A DNA stretch of 64,000 bases, taken from NCBI GenBank assembly GCA_021030905.1, contig JAGFMI010000028.1, positions 186,001 through 250,000 of the forward strand, given 5' to 3'. Of this stretch, positions 31,960-43,488 are shown in pieces (the first letter of the stretch is position 1; each line of letters opens with the position of its first letter). The notes under the pieces were generated by a model. It worked only from the letters and a program-made list of their open reading frames with translations. It ran no database searches and was not told where the DNA came from. A program made the position numbers and the translations under genes. This DNA comes from Pyrenula massariospora (lineage: Eukaryota > Ascomycota > Eurotiomycetes > Pyrenulales > Pyrenulaceae).

Positions 31960-32604
31960 TGGGAGCCGTGAGAAGAGAGGTGCTCGTGATCTCTTCCTGT
32001 ATGAGAGCGGTTATTACCCATAATGTATAATCTTTACGATGGATAGAGCCCTAAGTCTCACTTTCGCTGTGAGAGTATATAGCTATACACATTAGAGCTT
32101 TTCAACTTGATGTAGTACACATAGTAATGTTCAGTAAAATGTTATGTGTCTCTGTCGGTGCACCACAGACCCCTGGTCGACTGTTCATCCAAGCTTGAGG
32201 TAAGATAGAGACCAAAGGTGAGGTTAGCTACCGCCAGTCGAAATTGGATCGGGCAGCGGCGGATCACTCAAAGGCAGTCATCGCATAGTGGCTCTAGATC
32301 GACAAACTCCTTAGCATCAGTAGCCAGCAGTAGAGAGGCGCGAGAGGCCGAATTTAAGAAGTTCAGGCGAGTCTTCTTTTTGTGTGCCGCACCTGGCGCC
32401 AGAACGCTTAAAGCGGCGGGGGAGCTGAATGCGCATTTTTGACTTGTCAGCAAAGTCCAACTCAATCAACTCTAGAAAGTGCTGTCAGGAGTCTTTAAAG
32501 CTTGTGCTAACTCGCTGGGGGTAAGCACACCAACATCTCTCTAATGCGCTCAAGCAGAGACGGAAGAAATGACGATGCTGCAATGCGGATGATGTGGCAG
32601 ATGA
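31960..32604. other. Convergent intergenic region
   Basis: This 645 bp has no recognisable gene. The frames at 32218-32442 (plus) and 32268-32465 (minus) are mutual shadows. It marks the shift from the mostly housekeeping half to the accessory half of the window. Confidence 0.4.
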
Positions 32605-33623
32605 TTAACCGTTTGTTCCGATGAAAACGACCTGGACGGCTGCGAATCTGCTCAATGCTCAGCCTTAATACCGTACTTAAGGTTAATAGGCTACTTACGT
32701 TGAGGTCGCGGAAAAGACTTCAATCAGCCTTCCGTCTGTCAGGAACCAAAGACATGTTGAGAAGACAGCGCTGAAGACTCCGACCAGGGCTAGACGAGTG
32801 CTTATCCCTTTTACGAAATGCAGTACTAGTATCGCAGCTACAGGAAGCATGGAGGCGAATACAGTACCCCCAAGGTGATCGATCTTAGCGATGACCGCAT
32901 CACTGCATTCGGTGACATTAAATTGTGAATCGGAATTTTTGTTGTCCCTCTTTTAATTGATCATAGTCAGCGACTTCACATCTTTGAAAATGGCAAGGAA
33001 TGGCTTTTTAACTTACAAACCGTCGGCCTATCAACCTATAATACCTTGGAAGCAGAGAGTTCGAGATCCATTCTGTTAGCTGGAAGGAGCTCGCTTGCTC
33101 TCCAAGATATGCTAAGTCTTTTCCCTCTGCCCAGATATTTCTATCTCTACCGGTAAGATAGACGGCCCCGAGCGTTGGTCTCCGAAGCCATTCTTGGAGC
33201 TTATCTAGATCATGCTGACTCGCATCCTTCATTCTCGACATCTGAGAATATTGAATCACTGCTTCATCTGCACACGAATCATCATTACTTTAAGTTTTGA
33301 CATCCTAGTCATGCACGATCTGTAAATGGCTTACTGTATTCTTTCAACAATCCCCTGAGCTGTTTCATCACCAGCCACTGTTGGTTCTCTTCACCGTTGG
33401 CTGGCGCATGTGCAAGCGTATACCAATCAAGGGAGAAATTTTTTAATTCCTCTGAAGAAGAACGCTGGTTCTTGGCTTCGAGCTTCCTTAGGTCCTCTCG
33501 TAGACCGTATATTTCAGCTTGCAAGTAGAGGATGTTTTGGAGATTTATATCGCCGAAGCGAAGAGCCAGCGCTGACTCGGGATGCGTCCCCATAAATGCT
33601 GCAAGCTTTGCGTAACCCTCCAT
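32605..33623 (-). CDS. DUF6594-domain membrane protein
   Basis: Four exons (33623-33335, 33267-33017, 32949-32699, 32647-32605) join in frame to 277 aa. The start MEGYAKLAAFMGTHPESALALRFGDINLQNILYLQAEI matches the fungal DUF6594 pattern (GY-x-L-A-x-F, RFG-x-LN-x-x-N-LLYLQ-x-E). Then come a helical middle and two or three C-terminal hydrophobic helices (FASMLPVAAILVLHFV, LALVGVFSALFSTCLWF, FAAVQVVFIG). Introns are 67, 67 and 51 nt. The last exon is just 43 nt and is chosen because it restores the typical AxxAAVxVVFxG ending. The function of the family is unknown; it is abundant in filamentous ascomycetes. Confidence 0.82.
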
Positions 33624-34323
33624 TTGGCCTCACAATCATTGAAGGACGAACAGACTTAGAGACATCATGTAATCCTGCGAGAAGCAAGATGTGTGCTTAT
33701 AGCGTGCGCGGTTGAGGCGCTGTGGTGGCAACTACGGAAGGTTGTCAGGAAGAGGCTTCTGTCCGCTGCAAACACCACAAAGAGCATCGACGACCTCAAC
33801 CACTGACTGGCGCCACTATGTCCGCTAATGCATATTGGGCTCAAGTGGATGCTTGTGCTCTCATCTCTTCTGCTAAACTAGTGTTTTTACAGCCTCATCT
33901 CGTCGGTGGTGGCTTTGCTTGGCCGAATCGGGGAACCGCTTTGTAATGTCGAAAGTGGCTATGATGCTTGGCGAAACCAGAAAGGTAGGAACCTAATATC
34001 CCATTCCATTTGACGATCGTCTCGCGCAGGGCATGCAGAACGAAAGATTGATTCTGTTTTTATCTGGGCCATTTCCATCAGTCAATCAGATCTAAAATGT
34101 CCATCACTGCTCCGGAATCTAACGAGACTTGTTTTCCCCGCTCTTCCCTTGCGTCATCTCTTTCGAAGTATATCCGACTATCCGTTAAATCTTAGAAAGT
34201 ATTGTGACAGCTATCCGTCAAGTTTTAATCGCAAATGCAGTACGAGTGGGGTAAGTTATAGGCCTGCCTGGGCATGCTCAACCATGATTTTGTCCGGTAT
34301 GATGTTTACATGCAAACTTTTAG
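33624..34323. other. Divergent intergenic region
   Basis: This 700-bp promoter region probably also holds the missing first exon of the next gene. A short frame beginning ATG at about 34099 is a candidate, but I could not find a donor that joins it in frame. Confidence 0.35.
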
Positions 34324-35391
34324 GAATCTCGAACCGAAAGTCCGTTCAGGACACGACCTGTATTGAGGGGTTCCGACCCTAGTCCTCTGTCTGAATCTAA
34401 GTCCATAGCGGCTCCATATCCAATTAGCACCAATTACCACGAAAATTCAGTTCAAAAAGACCCATATGCCTTCTTAAGCCAATTCGACACGGTCTTCCTC
34501 ATTGATGACTCAGGGAGCCTTGCTGGTCGGAGCTGGCGTGACCGACAGCTCGCAGCGAACGGGGACAACCCCAAAACCATATCACCAAAAGACGCAGTCA
34601 TAGACACAGACGATTCCGTTATTTCCCTTTTTGGCCCTCTTGATGATACTCAAGAAGCACTAAAACAGCCAGTATCCTGGCAACTTCGACGCCCGCATCG
34701 ACGCGGCCGCGGCCGGCGCAGAAATGACGCCTACTGGACATCATTCAACTCGGACGACAGCGCGGTAAGGCTTTCCCTCATGAGAATCAAACTGTCCATG
34801 CTGAAAAAGACTCCCCAGGACCCCTTCGACGGCCGCGAATGTCTCTTCTCCTCCCCCTCGGGCCACCTGACCACCCCGGCCCTCGCGAACCTCGACACCG
34901 GCCTCAAAGTCCCCGGCGGCGGCCTCCTCATGTCCCCCCGCTACGCCGCCGAGATCGGCCGCGCCCACGACATCTCCACCACCGACTTCTCCGACCCGTG
35001 TCTGCGCAGCGTCTCCGGCCACCTTACCCCGATCTCCGGCGTCCTGAGGGACGTGGTGTTCCGCGTCAAGGGGGCCTCGGCGACCTTTCGGCGCGATTTT
35101 TACATCTGCGACGCAGTGGATGGGCTCGCGGATGTCATGATGGGAGCGAGTTTTATCAAGGCGCAGTTTAGGCTGCTTTTTGAGAGGGTGAGGGAGTTTG
35201 TGGGGACGTTTGCGACGTGGTTTTCGACGAGGAGGGAGGGGAAGGAGGAGAGGGAGGAGAGGGAAAGGAGGGAGAAGGAGCAGAGGATCATGGCAAATCG
35301 GAGGGAGATTGAGAGGTTGAGGAGGGAGGTGGAGAGCTTGGAGAGGGAGAGGGAGCGGAGGCAGCAGGGGGCCGATGGAGAACGGCAGTGA
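34324..35391 (+). CDS. Chimeric protein: vWA-domain start fused to retropepsin-like domain (5' end unresolved)
   Basis: An open exon begins after a TTTTAG acceptor at 34323 and runs to TGA at 35391, 355 codons without a suitable ATG near its start, so at least one upstream exon is missing from my model. The first part, DPYAFLSQFDTVFLIDDSGSLAGRSWRD, is the opening of a fungal von Willebrand A-like domain including the DxSGS metal site. The remainder of that domain is absent. A spacer follows, then a part (about 34830-35200) with the features of a retropepsin-like aspartic protease: LANLDTGLKV, LMSPRYAAEIG and ADVMMGASFI. The end is a Glu/Arg coiled coil. A 45-nt in-frame segment (34765-34809) has GT-AG ends and could be an intron. 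The retropepsin-like part looks whole; no terminal repeats or polymerase are seen beside it. Confidence 0.55.
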   Translation, partial: ESRTESPFRTRPVLRGSDPSPLSESKSIAAPYPISTNYHENSVQKDPYAFLSQFDTVFLIDDSGSLAGRSWRDRQLAANGDNPKTISPKDAVIDTDDSVISLFGPLDDTQEALKQPVSWQLRRPHRRGRGRRRNDAYWTSFNSDDSAVRLSLMRIKLSMLKKTPQDPFDGRECLFSSPSGHLTTPALANLDTGLKVPGGGLLMSPRYAAEIGRAHDISTTDFSDPCLRSVSGHLTPISGVLRDVVFRVKGASATFRRDFYICDAVDGLADVMMGASFIKAQFRLLFERVREFVGTFATWFSTRREGKEEREERERREKEQRIMANRREIERLRREVESLERERERRQQGADGERQ

Positions 35392-36310
35392 GGGCGTGAG
35401 GAAGGGGTTTGTGAGGTCTCTGAGCTGAGCGTATGAGTACGGAGGAGATGCAGAGCCAATGGGCGATTGCTCCAGCCATGTGGTTCCGCGCGTACTGTTT
35501 TCGTAGCTGGAATTAGGCTTGTGAGTTGGATCCCCGGCTCTGCGTCCTTTTTCGGCTCTGCAACCGGCGAGGGGAACTTCAAACCTCCGCGTTGGATTCA
35601 TATTTCTCTTTTTTTCTTTACGACGAACCTTCCCAGCAAGGTAAGCTTAGATGCCCAGTAAGTTTCATTTTGGGTCGCTACGGATATTTTGTAGAGTCAC
35701 ACTCGCAAACCTAGAGTACTCCTCCCGAGCACCAAATTCTTAGAACTAGAGATCCGGGGCTTCTTTACATTCGACAGCCAAGTCAAATGTTAGGCTATGT
35801 TTAAATAAAGTTTGAATATCAAGGTCCGGTGGACTCCGTGCTTGTAGGAGTCTTGTAGCGTAGAGTAGAGCGGATACCTGGAAGACTCAGGACCCAACTG
35901 ACTCGTCGAAGCGCCATTGCAAGGGAGAAGCTGATGTGACTTGATTGTATTGGTCACGCTAAGAAAGTAGCGTCTGTCGAGATAATCGCCAATTCTAAAG
36001 GCGCCATTAGGAACGAAGGCGGAGCACATTTCAATCCGAGAATAGAAAATAGATGTGAAGGGTGAGACAGCGGTGTTTATTCCCAATTCTTTATTAGATG
36101 GAAAAGGTACTAAGGCTAGATGTCATAGAATTAGTAGTCTGGTAAAGATAGTTGTGATAGTACTTTTCAAGATAATGATAGTGTTTTTTGCAAAGATTGA
36201 CCATGGTGGAGACATTTGCCCTCCTGTGTATGTAGCCCGCCCTTTTCTTCACGAAAACAACTTCAGAATCAGTCAATATCTTTCAAATGCCGCTCAATTC
36301 GTAGAATCTT
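35392..36310. other. Convergent intergenic region
   Basis: This 920-bp region, A/T-richer toward the right end, has no recognisable gene, only short open frames on both strands. Confidence 0.4.
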
Positions 36311-38520
36311 CTAGATCAAGATTGACACGGCAGTCAACTCCGGCTGTAGGACCTTGTACTCAATACTCCCTTCAGTTTGGATCGCCGAAATGTATTCAAA
36401 GGCTAGACCGCAGTCTTTCAGCTGACTGTAAAAGCGTGCGGCAGCGTCCTTGATGGTCTCGGCGTCGAACTTCTTATTTTCGAAGGCTGTTCGATTCTTG
36501 TTCACGTTGTAGAGTGACTTGGCGTAAGTGATGAGATTGTACCGATTCTCAACCTTGAAGCTGAGCAGTAGGGGCAATTGAGCAGCGAGCAGCCAGTCCT
36601 TCCACTTTTGGTCTTCCTTGCCTATGGGAAGTGCTGCGGTGAGTTCCTTCTCCGTATAGGTCTGTAATGTCTTTAGATCTCGTGGCAAGGGTGTGCAGAG
36701 CGCTGGTGGCTTGGATGGAACGAAGCTGTAGTAGTAGTTTTGAAGATAGTTCACCGCAGTATGTTGTGGCGACGCCGTGTGGATGCACATGGTGACCGCA
36801 TCGATCAGCTGATCCACGGTGGTGACGGTAGGGAAGGTTGTGATTTGACCTTTGGTTTGGATCTCTTTACACCAATCCGAGATATATGGATCATCTTGTA
36901 CCTCCTTGTCCGACTTGTACTTGGTCGAAAAGACGGACTTGACAAATTCGCGTATTGTGCCCCAAAGTAGCGACATACAGTAGGCATACGGATAGTTACG
37001 ATGCTTATTTCCAAGCACGTCGAGATCGAAACCTCGTTTCTTGAGATCGTTTGGTATGTATTTTTCTTGGAAATTGAAGTTTTTGTATGACCAATTGACC
37101 AGACCAAAGGTACGGCTCGTTTCCTTTTTGATCGAGTCTCCAAACCCAGCTAGCCGGGCAATGACAACTGGAACCAAAGTCTCGCGGGCAGCAGCATTTA
37201 GTGCAAGGGTCTTGAACCAATGCGGGCTCAGGATCTCGTACAACAGATGGTCTTCGGGAATTGTTCGGTTTGTTGCAACGATAATAGCTTCCTCAATCAT
37301 GTGCGTTTCGACTAGATGTACTGCAATTTCATGCCTTGCCCAATCAGCTGTCTGCGCGCAAGTTTTGGCGTACCTCCACGGCCAGTCATCTTTCTCATCA
37401 AGATCTCCTTTCTCATCTGGATTCAATCGTCGATTGAAGAGGGTGATAGACTTCTCCAAGGTGCCTTTGTAATCAAGCGTAATGGCCAGTGGGTGAAGTC
37501 TCCCATCTTCATGGAGCTGGAACATGATAACTGACGCACAAGCATACCGGTATGTATGATTTCCTGTTTGGTTTCTCTTCGCGTCCAGTTCTGGAACGAG
37601 ATTTTTGAAATCTTGATCATTGCTCACGCCGGTGGCCTCCCGAAAATACGAATAGTCTTGGATAAAGATGTCGTTGCCTTCTGACAGCAGCTTCTTCATG
37701 CCTTCAAGTCCCTGCTTACCGGCTTCATGAATGTACGCTTTCACCTTTTCTGGTGGTGCCGTCTCGATGGTTGTCGGATTGACACCACTCAGGTGTTGTT
37801 GAGCAAAACGGGCATCCGAGTACCAGTCAGGTAGATTGCCGATGCTTTGACCATCCATGATATCTTTCTGGGGGCTTGGGTTCTCGCGATTGTACTTTTC
37901 ACAATCGGCAAGTGTTGGTCCTGCGTATGGCGTTGCCTTGTGCTCCATGTTGTCTGGAATGACGAAACTAAGAATCATCGCGACAGCGTTAACAGAATCT
38001 TTTGCGTCAGGATCAAATATGTTGCCAATCACCGACTCTCCTTGATCCGCAGGAACTACTTGTAGATGAGGGGGATAAAGATCCGTTGATGGATCGCTCC
38101 ATTTGTATAGATCTTTCTTTTGTTCGAGATCTCTCTTTTTGGGGAAAATGGGCTCAAAGTCTTTAGTATCAAAGAAGGACGCGTGGCTGATCTCTTGTCA
38201 GTCAATCTGAATCTTCAAAGAGTGGGTAGTTCACCATACGCTTCTTCGATCAAACTGTAAATCTCCGTCAATGCTAGCTGTGTGCCCTTGTAAGTTCCCT
38301 TTTTGAGCCCAGTACGTGCAGCAAGATTGCCATCAACAGTACCGTCATCTTGGGTGCTCAACACAAGACCCTGCCTTTGAAGTTCGTTGAGGAATACTCC
38401 CTTATCCCATACAATCATGCCATCTTTCTCCACGTCATGATTGATCTTGCCACTGAGAATATCGCTTAACGCAGGTATGTCACCGACGTTGTTCGATGGC
38501 GGCTGGACAACAACAGGCAT
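36311..38520 (-). CDS. Lipoxygenase, intracellular type
   Basis: Two exons (38520-38235 and 38193-36311) with a 41-nt intron give 722 aa. Metal ligands are all visible: His388 and His393 (HLVETH), His573 and Asn577 (HTAVNY) and the C-terminal Ile722. Other family blocks are ADWARHEIAVHLVETH, EDHLLYEILSPHW and the FQEKYIPNDLKKRG region. The enzyme adds oxygen to polyunsaturated fatty acids such as linoleate to give hydroperoxides. No signal peptide is seen, unlike secreted fungal Mn-lipoxygenases, so an intracellular, probably iron enzyme is more likely. The intron is unusually short but is required by frame; the acceptor (CAAG) is weak, so a few residues at the junction are uncertain. Confidence 0.9.
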
Positions 38521-41500
38521 GATGGATTGCTCGTTACTTTGGAACTAGGAAAGGGGACGAATATGGGTAAAGAATGCAAATTGGCCAAAGGACTTAATCC
38601 CGACGGCTGCTTTATATACTGCTGCTGGCTCTAGAGCTCGAACAGCTGGTCGTGGTGAGTCTTGCTCTCTTTTGATACTGCTCGCGTGACGGCATCGTCG
38701 TAGATGTTCAGCTCGGGGCTCGGTGGTGGTAGTAGAAATGTCTCGAACGCTAGCTTGCCTGCTCTACATGCATTAGGCTCTCCATGAATTCAATGACACG
38801 TCAATATGAAGTCCATGCCGTCGTGCATAAGAGCAAGCAGGTCGTGTGGACGCTCTCTGATCAACACACACTCTCAGAACATGGCGCAAGCCGGCGTAAA
38901 CCTCGTCCCCGTCGGTCCAGGCTGTCTGCCCATCGATAAGATTCCAATTGTCAATTGATACTCATGGAATCTCGCTCGCTTCGAAGAAGTGCCGGAAGCC
39001 GCCACCGTTTACGAGTCAGACCTGAACACGGCAAATGCGTTTACAGCAGCATGAGGTGGATCAAAAAACGGGTACACACAGTCACTTTACTTTCTCCCGA
39101 AGCAGTGTGACGTAATTGAAGGCGCTTCAAGTTGCCCTGGAGTGACATTTTGTTGAGTAAAGAAATTACGACCCTTTCGACCCGAATATCTGCTGCACAA
39201 AGTGTTGCAGACTATCCCTTACCTTGACCTGTTTTCTACCGACTGTATGAACCTTATATCGCCCGTACCATCTTCATACAGGTTCAACACGACCGCTATA
39301 AGTACTAACAAAAAGTGCGTCCATTTCTGCCAGAGTAAGTCATGTTTTAAAGCTGTTGACGATGCCTAGGGATGCCAAGCCTAGATGTGTCTAATGTTAC
39401 TAATGATCTTTTCCCACGACGTGAGTGGTCATCCCTCTCGCGTCGGCCCCGTAGTGCTGCATACGGTAGCTGCTCTAATCAAACGATAGTATCCGCCACA
39501 ACTGCAGCTTCGAAGAACAACATGATCTGCACGTGGCTGGCTGGATGCGTTCGACGTAAAGTTCTTGAATCGAGCGCGGGCCGTGCCGCCCGGAAGCATC
39601 ATCTGGGATGAGGCTGGCTGAGGATGCATTTGAATCGAGATGTGGCTGGCTGAGGACGTGCTGGATCAGGCACGTCTCGGATCAACCTCTTTTACTCTCA
39701 AGTTCTAGACCGAGACACACAGCCTATTCCTGGCGCTAGGTCCTGCCATGAAACTCACCGCCGTCGAAATTAAGTTCAACTTCCTCCTCCTTTGCGTCAT
39801 AGTTTTCCGATGATGTTCCTCGGATAGCCTCAATATGCACAGCGAAGTCTGTATTCGTGAGCACGATAAGCTGTTGTCCTTCACCGTCTTCGCGACGATC
39901 TGATCTTGGCAGCACAAGCAGAGTAAAACCTGCCCCAAGCTCATGTGCGGGCTCACCTCGACCACGCCGCTTTTAAATCGACCCACCTTCTCACTCACCT
40001 GCGACTCGCCCTATTTGGACCGTCGTCCCTGTTCCGGTCCTTCTGGTGCACCCGGCCCTCCATCCTTCCCATGAGATACTGTGGAAAACCCCCTCCCGAG
40101 CAGAGCCCTCCAGCCGCGAGTTCTCCTTCCACGATGTATCGTCTCCCCCTGTACCCTCTACGTGTCACTCGCCAACTTGTGACGGTCCTCCCATTACCCT
40201 CCAGCACCTCCCCACGTCTGCGTACCACAATCGAGCAGGGACCGACAGCCGACGCACTGCTCCTGGCGCGTGCCGTGGCTAACGGCTGCTAGAGAGGAGC
40301 CCACCGAGGCGCCGGTGAGGTTCTTAGCTGCGAGACGCACGCTACGAAGACGAAGAGAGAACAGGACCGCACGCTTCGACACTACCTTTTGCAAGAGCTG
40401 TCCTCTGCCAGTCCGTGCTGGACGGCTGGTGCCTGGAGAAGTTCTGACACTGCCTCCAGATGGCAACTTACAGCGATGAGACAAGAATACGCCCAACAAT
40501 GCCTGCCCCCTTCAGATGAAGAGACGGCTTACTGTGAGCATTTGGAGGTTGGCGTCGTCGCCCCCGCCGTCGCCAGAGTCAAAAAATTTCCTACGATTCT
40601 ACATCAATACAAGCAAGCCCGCCTAACCCTGGCCGAGGTATATCGACTCCCAGTGTATCGCCCCTTTAGGATTAGCTGAAGTGCTAGTGAGCTTGCATCC
40701 TACGGAGTTCGCTGGATGCTGGATTTTGTGAATACGCTGACTCCGCTGGACGACATCTGCTCCTAATACCTTCATGTGGAGGCCGGCATGAGTACGTTAC
40801 AAGTGATTATCGAGATGCTGAGAATTGCACGATCTCAGCGACTGGGGACGGCAGAAATGCCGAACGTCGGTACGCTAGAGTAGTCGACCTGTCGCATGAC
40901 CGTGTCTAGAGATGAGCAGCATCTAAGGGACATGATCACTCTGTCTCCTGAGTCCAAGCATGCTCCCTCAATCGTGTCGCTTCACCCAAGGGGTGCTTCA
41001 GGCCTCCCGCAATCTGCTAATGCAGGGAGATCTTCCAGAACTTTACTAGGACATGGCAAGATCAGTTACTAACAGTCAACTCCTGGAACGTGGTCACAAG
41101 TGGCTCGTGGTCGTGGAGCTGGCAGCGAAACATGACCGCCAAATGCCACACAGCCTTGCGGAAGGAACGAGGCCGCGATTCTGCCACGTGGCAGTGAGCA
41201 CCACGTAGGGAGAGTACCGCGGGGCGAAATTTGCAAATCCAGGATCACAGTTGCCCAAGGGAACTAACCAAGTAAAGCTAAGCAACAAGAAGAAGCCTCG
41301 CAGTGTCACGTGAGGAGGAAGCCGTTCTGAAAGACCAGTGTATTCCAGGTGAAATTTTCGACCGAGGAAGACCGGTGCATCTTGTCCCGCATCTTATAAG
41401 GTTAATCTTCTCGACAGGAGCCCTACAATTAAAGCTGCACCGCAGACTCGGCGATTCGGGCGAAAGATAAGCCGTGCCGCACATCCACGGAAAGGATCGC

Positions 41501-41723
41501 GAAGCAAATGCGACGCTACTGCCGGACAAATACCCGAAAAGGGTGACTGGGTTGAAGAAGTTGGGGTAATGGAGCCCGTTGGTAAGCTTCCCTTGATCCA
41601 GCTAAGCTCGGATCTCCACTAAGAGCGTGTCGTCCAAGGATGTTATAGATCTGGAAGTCCCAGACGTCTAGATTTCTCTTCCGTTCCTATCGTCTTTCAC
41701 TCTCTCTCAGCAGCACCGCCAGC
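38521..41723. other. Long gene-poor region, LOX / MFS transporter
   Basis: This 3.2-kb region contains many short open frames on both strands but no recognised gene, apart from the weak exon candidate at 39736-39925. A short word GTGGCTGGCTG recurs three times at about 39530-39650. The last 600 bp are the likely transporter promoter. Confidence 0.45.
39736..39925 (-). other. Possible terminal exon of an unrecognised minus-strand gene
   Basis: After an acceptor-like GGGGCAG near 39926, a minus frame reads a protein-like sequence (FTLLVLPRSD, QQLIVLTNTDFAVHIEAI, KEEEVELNFDGGEF) to a TAG at 39738-39736. A GTGAGT donor near 39995-40000 could join it in frame to an open stretch extending to about 40170 (RVA, SISWEGW). 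No ATG or family was found. It may be a small real gene or a relic. Confidence 0.3.
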
Positions 41724-43488
41724 ATGAGTAACGTCGTTTCGGACAAGCCGACCGTCTCGGAGGTCGAGGCGCAGGACAACAAGGTCGACCATGTTCACGA
41801 TGTGGTTGAGAAGGTCGCCTACGACAGGGCGGGTGCAATCGAGGCAGAAAACATCGAACATAGGATGGGTGTGCTTGAGGCTGTCCGAGCTTACCCCGCT
41901 GCTAGCTGGTGGGCATTCACCATGTCGTGCACCATTGTAAGTTCCTGCGCACAGTTTCCAGATCATTTCTCTGATGATCAACAGATCATGGAGTCGTACT
42001 GTGTTTTCCTGATGGGAAATTTCATAGCCACGGCTCGGTTCGCCGAGAATTACGGTAAATACAACGCTAAAGAAGACAAATGGTTCATCACAGCCCCGTG
42101 GCAGTCAGCGTTCCAATGTGGCGGACCAGTTGGTGCCTTGATCGGTGTCTTCCTTGCGGGTCCCATCACCAGTTGGATCGGATACCGATGGGCCACCATT
42201 GGCGGCCTCATGGCCTTGAACGGCTTCATCCTCATCTTCTATTTCGGCGACTCCCTGGGAGTGTTGCTACTGTCCCAGCTTCTCGAAGGCATACCCTGGG
42301 GCATTTTTATCGCAAATGCACCCGCCTACTGCAGTGAGATAGTGCCACTGAGATTGAGAGCCCCTGCGACACAAATGTTGCAGATGTTCTGGGCCTTTGG
42401 ATCAATTATTGTCGGTGGTATCACCTATCACTACCAATCCAAGGACAGCGACGAGGCGTACAGGTTCGTGCGCTCCTGTAGCTCTAATAGAGGAACATTG
42501 TGCTCACAGCAATACTAGAGTTCCCATCGCTCTCCAATGGATGTTCCCTACTCCTCTTGCCATCCTCCTCTTCATAGCACCTGAATCACCCTGGTGGCTA
42601 GTGCGGAAGGGCCGTCTCACGGAGGCAGAGAAGTCCGTCAGACGCCTCGGACGTTCGAGCGCGACTGATAATCCCGCTGATTCAGTCGCAATGATGCGTC
42701 GCACGATTGAGCTTGAGAAGACCGAGAAGCGGCCCAACCTCATAGAACTGTGGAGAGGCACCGATCGCTATCGTACGCTCATTGTGTGTGGTGTGTATGC
42801 AGCTCAGAATCTAACGGGTAATTTAATCGCCAACCAGGCGGTCTACTTTTTCGAGCGTGAGTTGTCACCCTCTCTCGTAATCTCTTCATAGACTAAAACA
42901 AGTGCAGGCGCCGGCATGGCCACCAACACCGCATTTGCCCTTGGTCTCATTACCTCCGCTCTACAGGCCATTATGGTTATGCTCTCTTGGATCCTCACCA
43001 CTTATCTGGGCCGACGCACGATCTATGTCTGGGGATCTTTCATCAACTGTGGCTTTTTGGTCGCTCTTGGTATCGCGGCTTCAGTTGGTGGTGGTACTGC
43101 GGCTACGCAGGCGCAAGCATCACTTGGCTTGATCGTCTCTGTCCTGTTCTGCTTGGGACCCGCCCCTGCCTCATGGGTCATTATCGGAGAGACGTCCTCT
43201 GTCCGTCTCAGGCCATTGACAACTGGTGTTGGACGGGGTGCCTACTACGCAGTCAACATTCCTTGTATCTTCCTGGCCAGCTACATGCTCAACCCTGACC
43301 AGGCCAACCTCGGTGGCAGGTGCGGCTACGTCTGGGCTGCCACTGCGTTTGTCTGCACGGCCATGGCTTACATCTGGTTGCCAGAGATGAAGCACCGATC
43401 TTACCGCGAGATTGACATCTTGTTCAAACGTCGTGTTCAAGCCCGTAAGTGGAAGAAGACGGTTGTCGATATCAATGACGACGAGTAG
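41724..43488 (+). CDS. MFS sugar transporter (maltose/alpha-glucoside permease type)
   Basis: Four exons (41724-41936, 41985-42463, 42519-42856, 42908-43488) with introns of 48, 55 and 51 nt give 536 aa. Sugar-porter signatures are present: GYRWATIGG after span 2-3, PAYCSEIVPLRLRAPA in the first half, PESPWWLVRKGR in the central loop and LPEMKHRSYREID at the end. About 12 membrane spans are expected. The family imports alpha-glucosides or other sugars with protons across the plasma membrane; substrate cannot be read from sequence. The N-terminus is long and charged, as in Mal-type permeases. In its context it could also move another small polar molecule. Confidence 0.92.

Noticed and set aside
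34731-35601. Minus-strand frame of 286 codons opposite the vWA/retropepsin gene
   Set aside because: Composition shadow without a domain; the plus-strand frame carries the recognisable motifs.
41094-41529. Two minus-strand frames upstream of the MFS transporter
   Set aside because: Cys/Arg/Ser-rich and not protein-like; they lie in the likely promoter.
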